NCBI GenBank assembly: GCA_002077065.1
Contig: NAJO01000010.1
Coordinates: 1,054,001-1,118,000, forward strand
DNA from: Cryoendolithus antarcticus
Taxonomy: Eukaryota > Ascomycota > Dothideomycetes > Cladosporiales > Cladosporiaceae
Reading direction: 5' to 3'
DNA length: 64,000 nt
Shown here: piece by piece, positions 31,629 to 41,770 of the stretch
Layout: each line of letters begins with the position of its first letter
Position numbering within the stretch: position 1 is the first letter of the stretch
The notes under the pieces: generated by a model
Told to the model about the DNA's origin: nothing
Databases searched by the model: none
The model's input: only the letters and a program-made list of their open reading frames with translations
Program-made: the position numbers and the translations under genes

Positions 31629-32210
31629 ATTCGCAGTAGCATAGTCAACTTCTGCCACAACGTCTATCACACGGACAGGACAACAGGTCAATCAGCCAAT
31701 GCTGGTGAAGGGGGAACGATGTTTACTCCGTCTGCGGTGTAGTCGTATGAGCTAGATCTCGAGGGTACGTTCTGACTGTAACAAGCTGACCACCTTGTAG
31801 ACGCCCATTTTGGTAATTTCGTGAACGAATGTGAACGATACCCTCGCCTTAGCGGATCGCTGTAGCTTGGCATCATCTCCGAAGTCGATCTTCTCGCTGT
31901 TCATCTGCCTCGAATATCATTTCGAAACTTACAGCGGCTGATGAACACCGCCAATGAACTGCAAGCGGCGGATCGGCAGACAAGTGGAAACTGCAAGATT
32001 GGGGCCAGCTTTCCGATGGCATTCCCGGCGCAGCGAGCTGGGGTGCATGATGTGTGCAACCACTCTTCTTTTCCGAGTGGATACATACGATACATGTACA
32101 ATGGCGCAGTTCAATACTGGATCAGCAGTCGGCATGGGTCGCTGCGTCCTTTCAATACTGACTACGATAAGCCCTGATGCATATCGAGATCGAGAGACCA
32201 AAGCCTCAGA
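31629..32210. other. Intergenic: second permease 3' end and HET gene upstream
   Basis: 582 bp between two plus-strand genes. Short frames only. Nothing recognised. Confidence 0.55.
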
Positions 32211-34213
32211 ATGCCGGTCTCGTTCCAGGTTGTGGTCAGGCCAATACCTTGGACGCCGGTGAAGCTTTGTGAGACATGCGAGACACTATTTGCCGAGCCC
32301 CTGAGTCTGTCACCGTACAAGGGAGTCTCACATAAGCCATATCACACAAGACCAACGTGGATGGAGTCGATCAGCCGACGATGTATCATGTGCTTTCCTC
32401 TCCTGGCGCAGTTCCTCGATCGCGATTGGCAAAGCTTGGGGGAGGTCACAAATGAAGATGACTTGATCAATATAGCCATTCGAGAATGCACAGAGTGGCA
32501 TGACCTTGATCCGAGATGTTTGGACATTGGGTTTGCTCGCGCTTCGATGTTCAGAATAGAGGCAAGGTCGCCTTCGCAGAGGGCAGCTCTCGTGACAGCG
32601 CGCCATTTCCGACTTGTCCCCAAGGAGCTGATGGTTAAGTTTCGGAGTCATGAGGTATTGACGAGACAGGCACTCATACAGAGATGGTTCGATGTCTGCA
32701 AACAGCACGTCCGCTGTGCTGACAAGTCTCCTTCCTTCTGCCCTTCTCGATTGTTGGAAGTTGGGCCCACATGGCTGCGCGTTGTCGAGAAGCCGCCAAA
32801 GGGCGTGGTCTATCTGACTTTAAGCCACCGTTGGATCGGCCGCGAAGTCACACTCCTGACTGAGAACCTGGAAAAGATGAGGTCAGGGCTTCCCCTCGCG
32901 CAGCTGTCTGGCGACGTCGCTGCAGGCATCAAGTGGACTCGTGCGCTCGGCTTCCAATACATTTGGATAGATACGCTCTGTGTATTACAAGACTCCTATC
33001 AGGACTGGCTGACGGAGGCGCAGCAGATGGCAGATATCTACAGGCACAGCTGGTGTACTCTGGCCGCTAGTGATGGTGCTCAGCCTAACGTACCGATGGG
33101 CGCCTCGTTTCAGCCAGGTATATGGTCAGAACCGGACGACGAGCCAGTTGGGGTGGTGCACGATATCCGAAGCTCGTGGTCGTATAAAGGCGTGACTAAC
33201 TGGTGTCTAGTCGATGCGGGCTATTGGAGGCTTGACTGGCAGGAAAGAGAACTCAATACCCGCGGTTGGGTCTACCAAGAAGCGCTCCTCTCTCGTCGAG
33301 TGGTCCATTTCCACGGTGAACAACTTCTGTGGCAGTGTTGCGAATTAACTGCTTCGGAGTCGTTTCCTCGAGGTTTCCCGCCGAAGGAGCTTGTCGGCGA
33401 AGCACAAGCCTCGATTGCGCTTACAGGCGACAAGTCGCAACAGCGGAGACAAGCCGTCACTCGTTACTCGACGCGTCACTTGACCTTTGGCAAAGACAAA
33501 CTTATCGCATTCGCGGGTATAGTAGCGTACCTACAGTCTGACGACTGGTACCACGCAGGTCTGTGGGGTCACGATGTCGTCCGTCAGCTGCTCTGGTCTG
33601 TGGCTGGTCACACGCAGATGAATGGCAAGGACGTGTGCTACTGCCCCGATGCAAAGGTACCCAGCTGGTCGTGGGCCAACGTGGACGCCATGATTGACTA
33701 CGAGGAGCACTACTACTCCAAGACTGACCGACAGCTCACGCATCACGTGGACATGATCAGTGCCGATCCTGCAACGCTTGAGCTCTGCGTACGTGGACTG
33801 CTATATTCCCACAGTTCCGACTGCCCTCTCCGTTTACTGCGCCATCATGGTGGCTTCGCTGCGGAAAATGTACGTAATCGAGTGATCAGCCCCTAAACGA
33901 CGTGCGCTAATACGTCCGACGATTCCAGGTTATCATCCCAGACGTCGATGAAGGCGGCGATGAGTATCCGTTCAAGGTACCGCCAGAGCTACGGTATCTG
34001 TACATGCAGTCTGAATCCGAGGCACCCGACGGTACTACGAGCCTGCGCTGTTTGGCTTTGCTCGCAGTCCCTGGGCGTCAAGGCTTCTTCGTTCGCTTCG
34101 GCGTGGCCAGAGCAGATACGGCCGAGGCCTGTGCGTACTTTGACGACGAGAAGAATCGCTGTGGCGAGACTGCGTATATGCCCAACGAGTGTGGAGCACT
34201 CACGATTGTCTAG
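32211..34213 (+). CDS. HET-domain protein (heterokaryon-incompatibility type)
   Basis: Two exons: 32211-33869 and 33929-34213 (647 aa). The 59-bp intron has donor GTACGT and acceptor CCAG. A HET domain lies at about residues 200-360, with the three usual blocks: VVYLTLSHRWIGRE (about 199), GIKWTRALGFQYIWIDTLCV with QDSYQDW (about 237-265), and LNTRGWVYQEALLSRR (about 345-360). The N-terminal 190 residues have a cysteine-containing segment (CETCETLF, CIMCFPLL) and no other domain I recognise. HET proteins are found in Pezizomycotina, where some trigger cell death on allorecognition; most paralogues have no known role. No NACHT, ankyrin or WD repeats follow, so it is a stand-alone HET gene. If the intron were retained, the protein would stop within nine residues and lose the last 94 residues. 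Confidence 0.93.
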
Positions 34214-34435
34214 TGGTGACGAGGCGGACTGACTGCTGACTGTTTGCGCGGCCTGGTGCGACTCATTATGGATCTCTCTACGGGTGTCAGAAATCACCAC
34301 TGTTGACATGGATACACATGCACGGACGGAAGCACGATTGTAGGTCATGACCTTCATTATGATATAGGTGCTTGTGTATCCAATTCCCCAAAGCCTACCC
34401 GTTGCGCCTTGACTAGTTGTTCATATTTCTGCTTC

Positions 34436-35395
34436 CTACTCAATATCCACCCTCTTCACCTCAACCCACTCCTTCTCCTCCTTCGGCACAGTGACTCTCA
34501 ACACGCCATCTTCCAACTTCGCCGAGATGCCCTCAACATCCACCTTCGCCGGATGGGCCGCACTGCCTAACGCGAGCTTGCGCTCGAAAGCACCCACGGC
34601 ACGCTCATCGAGCGCCAATGTCTTAAGGAAGTCCTCGTCACCAGGGCGATAGACCACACCGGAGATGTTCAGGGTCGATGCTTCGGCATCCCAGTCCACG
34701 GCAATGTCTTCTTTCTTCGCGCCAGGGAGCGAAAGGTGAATCACCCAGGCGGAATCTGTGGCGAAGATATCGGCTTCGGGGTTGAAGTCGCCGGACTTCT
34801 CGACGGACTTGTCCTTGTTGCTTGATGGACCGGCTCCAGCTTCATTCTGATTATCGAAGAGCTGGGACTGGAACATCTCCGCTAGATTCGCGAGGAAGGG
34901 CGGAATCTCGCCGTTGGAACCAGGGGCGAAGTTCTGCGCCCATGGCGCGGCACCCAAACCTCGTCCGCGACCTTGACCGCCGCAGCGACCTCGGCTGCCG
35001 CGGCCACCGTGGTGGAAGGGAGGTGGGCCATGAGGATGGTGTGGTGGGGCGTGATGAGGTGCGCCTGGTGGCGGCGGAGGTGGCGGTGAGCCTTCGTGGC
35101 CTGGTGGAGGTGGTGGCGGTGGTGCTTCGCCGTGGTGTGGTGGACCAGGCGGTGGTGGCGGGCCCTCACCGTGGTGCGGTGGTGGAGGTGGGCCTGGTGG
35201 TGGTGGACCGGCAAAGCGACCGCGATGAGGCATCCCGCCGAAGGGCCAGCCATTAGCCCACGGGTTTGCTTGGTCTTGCGCAGTGCTTTCGTTGCCGCGT
35301 TCGCCGCCGAAGGCGTGGTTTGCTGCCTGGGGGTCGAGCTCGGCGATGAAGTCCCAGAAGGGAGCCATTTGGTTGACGTAGCGTGGTGGAGGCAT
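34436..35395 (-). CDS. Small heat-shock protein (Hsp20 / alpha-crystallin) with long Pro/His- and RG-rich N-terminal region
   Basis: A single exon of 319 codons from ATG 35395. The C-terminal part (about 203-315) is an alpha-crystallin domain: PEADIFATDSAWVIHLSLPG, KKEDIAVDWD, LNISGVVYRPGDED, ERKLALGSAAHPAKVDVE and LEDGVLRVTVPKE. The N-terminal aromatic motif APFWDFIAEL (residues 11-20) is typical of fungal Hsp20 (Hsp30 type). Between them, residues 61-130 are a low-complexity tract of polyproline runs alternating with HHGE/HHGP units, and 130-147 is Arg/Gly-rich (GGRGSRGRCGGQGRGRG). Such a tract is absent from usual Hsp20 proteins of 150-220 residues. Its role could be condensation or RNA/protein binding, but this is inference. 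The gene is divergent from Sda1; I see no clean heat-shock element array in the shared promoter. Confidence 0.93.
   Translation of the reverse strand: MPPPRYVNQMAPFWDFIAELDPQAANHAFGGERGNESTAQDQANPWANGWPFGGMPHRGRFAGPPPPGPPPPPHHGEGPPPPPGPPHHGEAPPPPPPPGHEGSPPPPPPPGAPHHAPPHHPHGPPPFHHGGRGSRGRCGGQGRGRGLGAAPWAQNFAPGSNGEIPPFLANLAEMFQSQLFDNQNEAGAGPSSNKDKSVEKSGDFNPEADIFATDSAWVIHLSLPGAKKEDIAVDWDAEASTLNISGVVYRPGDEDFLKTLALDERAVGAFERKLALGSAAHPAKVDVEGISAKLEDGVLRVTVPKEEKEWVEVKRVDIE
34955..35215 (-). repeat. Low-complexity Pro/His/Gly codon tract in the Hsp20 gene
   Basis: Coding triplet-rich DNA (ggtggtggagg / cggtggtgg units on the plus strand) encodes polyproline runs of 3-7 residues broken by HHGE, HHGP and GHEG, then an RG-rich segment. 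It is in frame and has no stop. Confidence 0.85.
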
Positions 35396-35957
35396 GATGT
35401 TATGATGTGTGATCGGTAATGCTGACGAGAGGTGGAAAGATATAGTTGAATAGGATAGAGAAGAGGATGAGAGTGACGACTATAGCTATGCCTTATACTC
35501 ACGCAGTACCTACACACTCGCCACGTAGCAGAGGCGACCACACCTACGCAAGCTTGCCTGGTACCTGGAAACGTCAGCTACAACAGCTATCTTCCGAGTC
35601 ACAGAGTCGCCAGTAGAACCCCGGCGAAGTAAAGTGAAAGCTACAGAAGAACGACTCCAACAGGTCGAGGCGTCCGCATACCGCGCGTCGTGACTGGCTG
35701 GAGAAATAGGGCAAGCGATGTGAGGTGTACGTACTGTGATGTGGGCCTGGGATGCAGGTGTGGCGAGGGCAAGATGTGGAAGCGGATCGAGACAGAGTTG
35801 GCGCCGGATCTCGCCGCAGATTAGCAGGGGTCTGCCGTTATCAATCTCGAAAATGTTACAGACGGATGGTGTTGGGAAGAGGAAGGCAGCGTACTGTACA
35901 TGTAGGTGACATTGGCGAACACCCCAGTCAATCTCACTCCCTACAACTATTGCCACA
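35396..35957. promoter_or_regulatory. Divergent promoter, Hsp20 / Sda1
   Basis: 562 bp between starts. A possible 5'-leader intron of the Hsp20 message lies at 35422-35502 (minus-strand donor GTGAGT, acceptor TCAG, 81 bp); this is splice-signal evidence only. Confidence 0.4.
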
Positions 35958-38255
35958 ATGAAGCGCAAGCTCGGTGCCCTCGAGAAGGTCGACGCAGATC
36001 TGCCAAACCTCCAGCACAAGCTCAAGATCGACCCGCGATCCTACGAGCAAGATTTCGTCAATCAGTACAACCAATATCGCAGTCTCAAGGAGCTATTCCT
36101 ACAATCGCCGACAACGACAGATGACAGCGGGATAGTCCGGCTACGAGATCTGGTCGATTTTGTCAGCCACACAGCCGACTGCTACCCCAAGCTCACTACT
36201 GCATTTGCTTCAGACTTGGTCGAACTGCTTGATCTGCATCATGCAACGCTGGACTCGGAGTTACGGGATAAGCTGGTAGGAGCATTGGTTCTACTGCGAA
36301 GGAAAGAGACGATCGACTCGGTGCAATTGTTAGACACACTATGGCCTCTGCTCCTCAAGACTCCCTCCAAAAACCTCCGCGCACTTCTCTTCCAGAAGAT
36401 CCTCTCCGACCTCCGTACTGCGAACCAGAAAGCCACGAACCACAAATTAAACCGCCACATTCAGTCGAAGTGCTTCGAGCTTATCGTCTCGGACCCAACC
36501 TCAGCGAAGGGTCTCTGGGCAGTGAAACTCACACGCGAACTCTGGAAACGCCAGATATGGAGCGATGCGAAAGCCGTCTCGGTCATGAAAGAGGCAGCTT
36601 TAAGCCAAGACGCGAAGGTCGTCACAGGCGGTGTGCGATTCTTCTTGGGTGGCGATCAGGAGCGGGAAGAGGCCGCTGCAGAGGAAGATACGGATGACGA
36701 GGGCAACATCGACATGGGCAAGCTGCGACATCAGGCCGGTATCAACAAGAAGACTGGCAAACGAGCGAATGAGCTTCGGACTGCGGCTGCGAAGGTGAAG
36801 CGGAAGGAGAAGAAGAAGAATTCGCCACACCAGCTGAATTTCAGTGCGCTGCATTTACTACATGATCCGCAGGGTTTTGCTGAGGAGCTGTTTCAACGGC
36901 ATCTACAACCTGCTCAGCCAAAAGTGAGGCTTGTGCTCGAGCAGAAGTTGTTGGTGCTGCAGCTTGTGTCCCGACTTGTTGGTCTGCATAAGCTCACGCT
37001 AGAACCGCTGTACTCGTACTTCATCAAGTTCCTCACGCCGAAACAGCCTTCCGTCACGTCCTTCCTGGCATCATTAGCGCAGTCGGCACATAGTCTCGTC
37101 CCACCAGACATCCTGGAGCCGCTGGTGGTCAAGATCGCGAATGAATTTGTGTCCGAGGCTTCGGCTGGAGAGGTGGCCAGTGCCGGACTCAACTCGATCC
37201 GAGAAATCTGCGCGAGGCAGCCGCTGGCCATGTCGGATACTCTGTTGCAAGACCTGGTGCAGTACCGCAAGTCGAAAGACAAGGGCGTGCAGATGGCTGC
37301 TCGTGGCCTTCTCTCACTCTACCGCGAAGTCGGCGCTGAGCTCCTGCGCAAACGCGATCGTGGCCGAGACGCTGCCATGGGTCTTCGAATCGGAGAGAAG
37401 CAGACAGCTCGCTTCGGTGAGGTCGGCACAGGCGAGATCGAAGGTTTAGAGTTACTAGAGAAGTGGAAGGAAGAACAAGGCATCGACAGCGAAGCCGACG
37501 AGGAAGCAGGCTGGAACAACTGGGATGCTGAGAGTGACTCGGACGATGACGGCGAGGGCTGGATCAACGTCGAGAGTGACGGCGAGGAAATTGATATCTC
37601 CGACTCCGAAGACGAGCGTGAAAAGAAAGCCAAAGCGGCAGCAAAGAGTGAGCCGACATTCGAAGCACAGCAATCCGCTGGGAACACCCCAGCGGCTACT
37701 ACTCCAGGCTCCTCCCGTGCGACCGCATCTCTCGAGCCCGAAGCAGCTCTGAAGAGAGAAGAGTCGCGCATATCCCGCCTCGCCACCACCCGAATTCTCA
37801 CGCCCGCCGACCTCGCGAAACTAAATGAACTCCGCTCTACAGCTGCCATCACAGCGGCCCTTCCCGCCACAAAACGCCGCAAACTCCTGGCCTCTCAAGC
37901 CGCCGCAGCCGCATCCCGACACGCCGATGACCCCCTGACCGCAGCCCAGATCTCCGGTCTCTCAGCACACAGCTACAAAGCCACGCGCCAGGAGAAGATC
38001 GCCATGGCCAAGGAGGGGAGTCGGGAGGAAGGCGGCAACGACCATCGGTCTACGACTGCGAGGCGGAAGGAGAAGAAGGAGAGCGAGGGGAAGAGTACGA
38101 GTAATAAGGAGAAGGAGCGGAAGAAGAACTTCCTCATGACGCTCGGGAAGGCGAAGCGGAAGGGTAAACGCAGTCTTACGCAAGAGCGGGCTATCCTTAA
38201 GGGGCATGTTGAGAGGAGGAAGAGAGGAGGCAAGCGTGGTAATAAAGGGCAATGA
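35958..38255 (+). CDS. SDA1: Sda1 homologue, nucleolar 60S ribosome-biogenesis factor
   Basis: A single exon of 765 codons from ATG 35958. The N-terminal helical repeat region starts LPNLQHKLKIDPRSYEQDFV and continues through RALLFQKILSDLRTANQK, typical of SDA1. The central SDA1 domain (about 340-500) includes SRLVGLHKLTLEPLYSYFIK and DTLLQDLVQYRKSKDKGV. It is followed by a long acidic stretch (DNWDAESDSDDDGEGW-like, about 520-560) and a Lys/Arg-rich C-terminus (TARRKEKKE, GKAKRKGKRS) fitting nucleolar localisation. Sda1 is essential in yeast for 60S maturation and export, and links to actin and cell-cycle Start. Length fits (yeast 767 aa). Confidence 0.95.
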   Translation: MKRKLGALEKVDADLPNLQHKLKIDPRSYEQDFVNQYNQYRSLKELFLQSPTTTDDSGIVRLRDLVDFVSHTADCYPKLTTAFASDLVELLDLHHATLDSELRDKLVGALVLLRRKETIDSVQLLDTLWPLLLKTPSKNLRALLFQKILSDLRTANQKATNHKLNRHIQSKCFELIVSDPTSAKGLWAVKLTRELWKRQIWSDAKAVSVMKEAALSQDAKVVTGGVRFFLGGDQEREEAAAEEDTDDEGNIDMGKLRHQAGINKKTGKRANELRTAAAKVKRKEKKKNSPHQLNFSALHLLHDPQGFAEELFQRHLQPAQPKVRLVLEQKLLVLQLVSRLVGLHKLTLEPLYSYFIKFLTPKQPSVTSFLASLAQSAHSLVPPDILEPLVVKIANEFVSEASAGEVASAGLNSIREICARQPLAMSDTLLQDLVQYRKSKDKGVQMAARGLLSLYREVGAELLRKRDRGRDAAMGLRIGEKQTARFGEVGTGEIEGLELLEKWKEEQGIDSEADEEAGWNNWDAESDSDDDGEGWINVESDGEEIDISDSEDEREKKAKAAAKSEPTFEAQQSAGNTPAATTPGSSRATASLEPEAALKREESRISRLATTRILTPADLAKLNELRSTAAITAALPATKRRKLLASQAAAAASRHADDPLTAAQISGLSAHSYKATRQEKIAMAKEGSREEGGNDHRSTTARRKEKKESEGKSTSNKEKERKKNFLMTLGKAKRKGKRSLTQERAILKGHVERRKRGGKRGNKGQ

Positions 38256-38680
38256 TGGCTTACTAGGTAGCGCTAGTGGAATTATGGTTGCCTTCCTTCT
38301 ACTGCGCAGCTCTCATACTCGTCTGGTCGCTTCGCGTTCATCTGCTGTGTGCGCAAGGCTGGCGAGATTGTCTCTCGTCTTCATGCTCCATGCTTGACAA
38401 GAGGGGATATCATGCTATATACACGTCACCTCCAAATTCTCTGCACTGCCGTACACGCGCCAGTGTGCCTCCGCGCAACAACACCACTGTCCGTCGAGCC
38501 TCACGCCAGACACAATACCTTCCTCTCCACGCGTCTTCTGCCACGCTGTCCATATAGCGTAGCTGCTACGCTATGCTCTGCTTGCCCGGGCCGAAATCCC
38601 GACCTCATAGCATCATGATGCCCCTCAAACCCGGACGTCTCAGCCGTCCCATCCCTAACATCCCTCGCCTCTCGTCTTCC
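38256..38680. other. Convergent 3' region, Sda1 / MAPKK
   Basis: 425 bp between convergent genes. No gene, repeat or RNA is recognised. Confidence 0.6.
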
Positions 38681-40668
38681 CTACGCATCCACAGCCACAG
38701 CCTTCGCGGCTGACGGACTCCCCATTCCACCCATCCCCGCGTCCAGCGGCGCAGCATGCAGCGCCGGCTTCCCCGCGAACCCCATCTTTCCGCTCCGCTT
38801 CCTCTCCAGCGCAGCAATGACCCACTCGCCCACCTCCCTGTCGACAAAGTCACCTGCCGGCGTGCCACCCTCTGGCAACTCCTCCCCGGCTTCTGCAGCC
38901 TCTTCGTCCTCTTCCGTGATCGTGGGCGGGAGTAACAGCGGGGCGAGCCAAGCGTGTTGTAGCAGCATCGGGTAGGTCGGTCGAAGGTTTGCAATCTTGT
39001 TCAGACAGCCTGCTACGAAATCGCGGGCTGCTTCGGAGAAATCCGAGGCGGGGAGGTCGGGGGGCGCGCCGTCGACGATGGCCTGTGCAGCATGTCAGTA
39101 TGGTGGTTTTGCGATAACACGAAAGGGTCACGAGAACTTACCGAAAGCTGTGAGAAGATGTTGTCGTATGTTTCTGGCGGGTAGGGATACCTCCCCAGCG
39201 CGCACTCGATAATCACCAAGCCGAGAGACCAGATGTCGGACTGCACAGAGTATGTGCCAGCTCCGGGATTCGCGCCTGCAGCTGCGACGCCACCGCCTGA
39301 GATTCGCTCCGGTGCCATGTACGATTGACACCCGATATTCGTTCGTGCTACGCTGGCCACCAGGTTCCCGCTCACGCCGAAATCGCAGATCTTCACCTGC
39401 CCCCTTGTGTTCATCAATATGTTCGTCGGCTTCACGTCGCGATGAATGATGTTGTGCTCCTCCTTCAGACTCTTCAGCCCGAGTGTTGTCGATAACGTGA
39501 TTTTCCGCAACACGCCTTCCGGTATTCCGTCACCGTATATCTTATCGCAGGACCCGCCGTCCATATGCTCCATGCAGATGTATACTGCGCCTTCTTGGAA
39601 GAATGCACCGTAGAAGTCGACGATGTATGGCGAGGCGCAGCGATGTAGCACGTCAAGTTCCATGATGATCGTGGCGAACTTGGCGTCTTCGAGCTCGAGA
39701 CGCATCTCTTTCATGGCCATGACTAGCCCCGTGCCGACGCCCGGTGCTAAGCCGTCGGAAGTTGCTGTGTCCTCCTCGTCCGCACCCTTGACCTTATTGC
39801 CTGCCAATCCTTGACCCGGTTTCCGCATCTTTGGCTTCGAATGCCGCACCTTGTACACAGTCCCGTAGTTCCCTTTCCCTAGCTCGTCCAGCGTCTCCAC
39901 CTCCTCAAGCGACATGCTGAACGTCTTGCCCGAGGCGAAGACAACACCTTTACTATCCAGTGTTGCTTTGCCAGCAAAGCTGAGGGCACCAGTCTTGGGA
40001 TCCAAGTATTGTGCGTACTTCTCCATCTGCGTCTGCTCTTTCGGCCGTTCAGCAGGTTCGCCGTTCGCCTGAGTTGGTCCGCCTCCCATAGAGGACAGAG
40101 ACATCTTAGGCTTCTGTCGGCCTGGACCGGTGGTTGTTGCTGGCGGTGCAGCGCCGGGAAGACCGCCTGGTAGTTTCATTCCTCGCTTGGCTGCGAGTCC
40201 ACCTAGTTGAGGTGCTGCGGGTGATGAGTTTGCAACGTGAGGTTGGGGTCGTGCGAGGTTTGCAGGCAGCTTGAAGCCGGCGGGTATGCCGCCGGCTCCG
40301 GGCGTTGGTGTGGGTATACTGGGACCTGCAGGTGCTGATGGTGAGAAAGCTGCTCCATTAGGAACGCCAGGTTTTGGTGCGGGACCTGCTCTTGACAATG
40401 AGAAAGCCTTCATGCGTGCTGCCAAGTCTGGGTTCATTTGAGGTGGCCCTCTATTGGGCAAGGATCCTCCAGGTGGTCTGCGTGCAGCATTCAACGTCCC
40501 GAGCGGCGTTGATGAGGGGTTCATATTGGCGATGACTGGTGGGGGCATATCTGAGATACTCCGCGCGCTCATGGGCGGTGGAACAGCTGGACCAGGGGCT
40601 GGAGAGAACTCTTCTTCCTGCAGATCAGGCGAGTCGAGAGGGCTCGTTGCATCTCGTTCGTCGCCCAT
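38681..40668 (-). CDS. MAP kinase kinase of the HOG osmostress pathway (Pbs2/PbsB-like)
   Basis: Two exons: 40668-39142 and 39082-38681 (642 aa). The intron is 59 bp (donor GTAAGT, acceptor ACAG). Residues 1-240 are Pro/Gly/Ala-rich and disordered. The kinase domain (about 255-560) has the glycine loop ELGKGNYGTVYKV, ATP Lys320 in VMAMKEMRLEL, HRD 409-411 in IIHRDVKPTNIL, DFG 429-431, and the activation loop ASVARTNIGCQSYMAPERI. In that loop Ser439 and Thr443 align with the yeast Pbs2 phospho-sites. A 30-residue insert in the N-lobe (about 282-314) is typical of filamentous-fungal PbsB. The C-terminal tail has an acidic stretch and ends KAVAVDA. It activates Hog1/SakA. No strong Sho1-type SH3 ligand is obvious in the N-terminal part. 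Confidence 0.96.
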
Positions 40669-41770
40669 GGTGGGGTATGTGTCGTGGAAGCAAGTCGGTG
40701 TCGACGGACGGTGGGATGGTTGTGATGTGATGTGTCAGCAGTGGGCGGGTGCTGACTCGAGTCCTTCTATCTGCAGCTGGATCAGATGTCGGCTTCACTG
40801 CAGCGCTGTCGTGGTATGCTGTCAGTAATACGACGTTCTTCGCAGTGATCGGCGCCGACAACAGAGGTGTGGCTGTGCAGAGAACTTGAGATGGGGCTTC
40901 CGCGTGTGGTGAAGCAGCGGAAGTGCGCGGGAGCACGTGTTTTGCAAACTGCCGATGGAGAAGGAGCGATCCTAACTCTGGCGGAGAGTCAAGTAGGGCT
41001 GTATATGTGCCCACGAAGGGTTACGAAGGAGTGACGTGAACCGTCGGAGATGCCATCACAACAATTTGCATGTCTGCAGCATGCGCATTGATCAGGAAGA
41101 CCGAGATGTGACGTATGGCGAGCAACGCCCACCGAACATTGGATCGATTGCAGTGACGAAGTTCGGCCAAGTCTGCCGACGACATACGGCAGGGGAATCC
41201 ATGGCGGCGTTCCGTAGCGAGGAAAGGACATTGCAGATATGCTCTGCACGGAGGGAGAACTGTCGTGCGCTTCGAGTTAATTGAGGACGACAGCTTTGAA
41301 ACGGTGCTGCTCGTCGTCAAGACGCGTTGCATGCATTGCCAATGAAACAAGGTGCGCGCTGTGGCTGAAAACAAGGGATCGACGAAGCCGTCTCCGCGGT
41401 GGGCGTGTGAAACACGTGCAGCTGCTTGCGACAGAGAGGCTGGAACGTTCGCCAAGCACCTCAACCTTCGATAGGCGTGCCTCTGTACCCAGGCTTGCTG
41501 CCAACTTCTTCCCGTGATGGGACTGAGCATTCACCACTGCTCTCTCCCTGATAATGCGCGGCGCGGTGTCTGTAATCGCACGACCTAATCGCACTGTCGC
41601 CAGCCAGTCGCAGATGTGCTAATCAGTGCGACGGACCTTCACCACGATCACGACTGCACTGCACCTTATTGCATCAGCCAGCGCGTTGACCCAATCGCGA
41701 CTGCTCTATTCGCCCTCTCTACAGCACCGACTCCTCCAACACCTCATATACACTCATTCAGCCGCCCATC
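40669..41770. promoter_or_regulatory. Divergent intergenic region, MAPKK / PIN-like carrier
   Basis: 1.1 kb between starts. It holds both promoters and likely long 5' leaders. Short frames in all registers have no domain. No repeat or RNA gene is seen. Confidence 0.5.
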
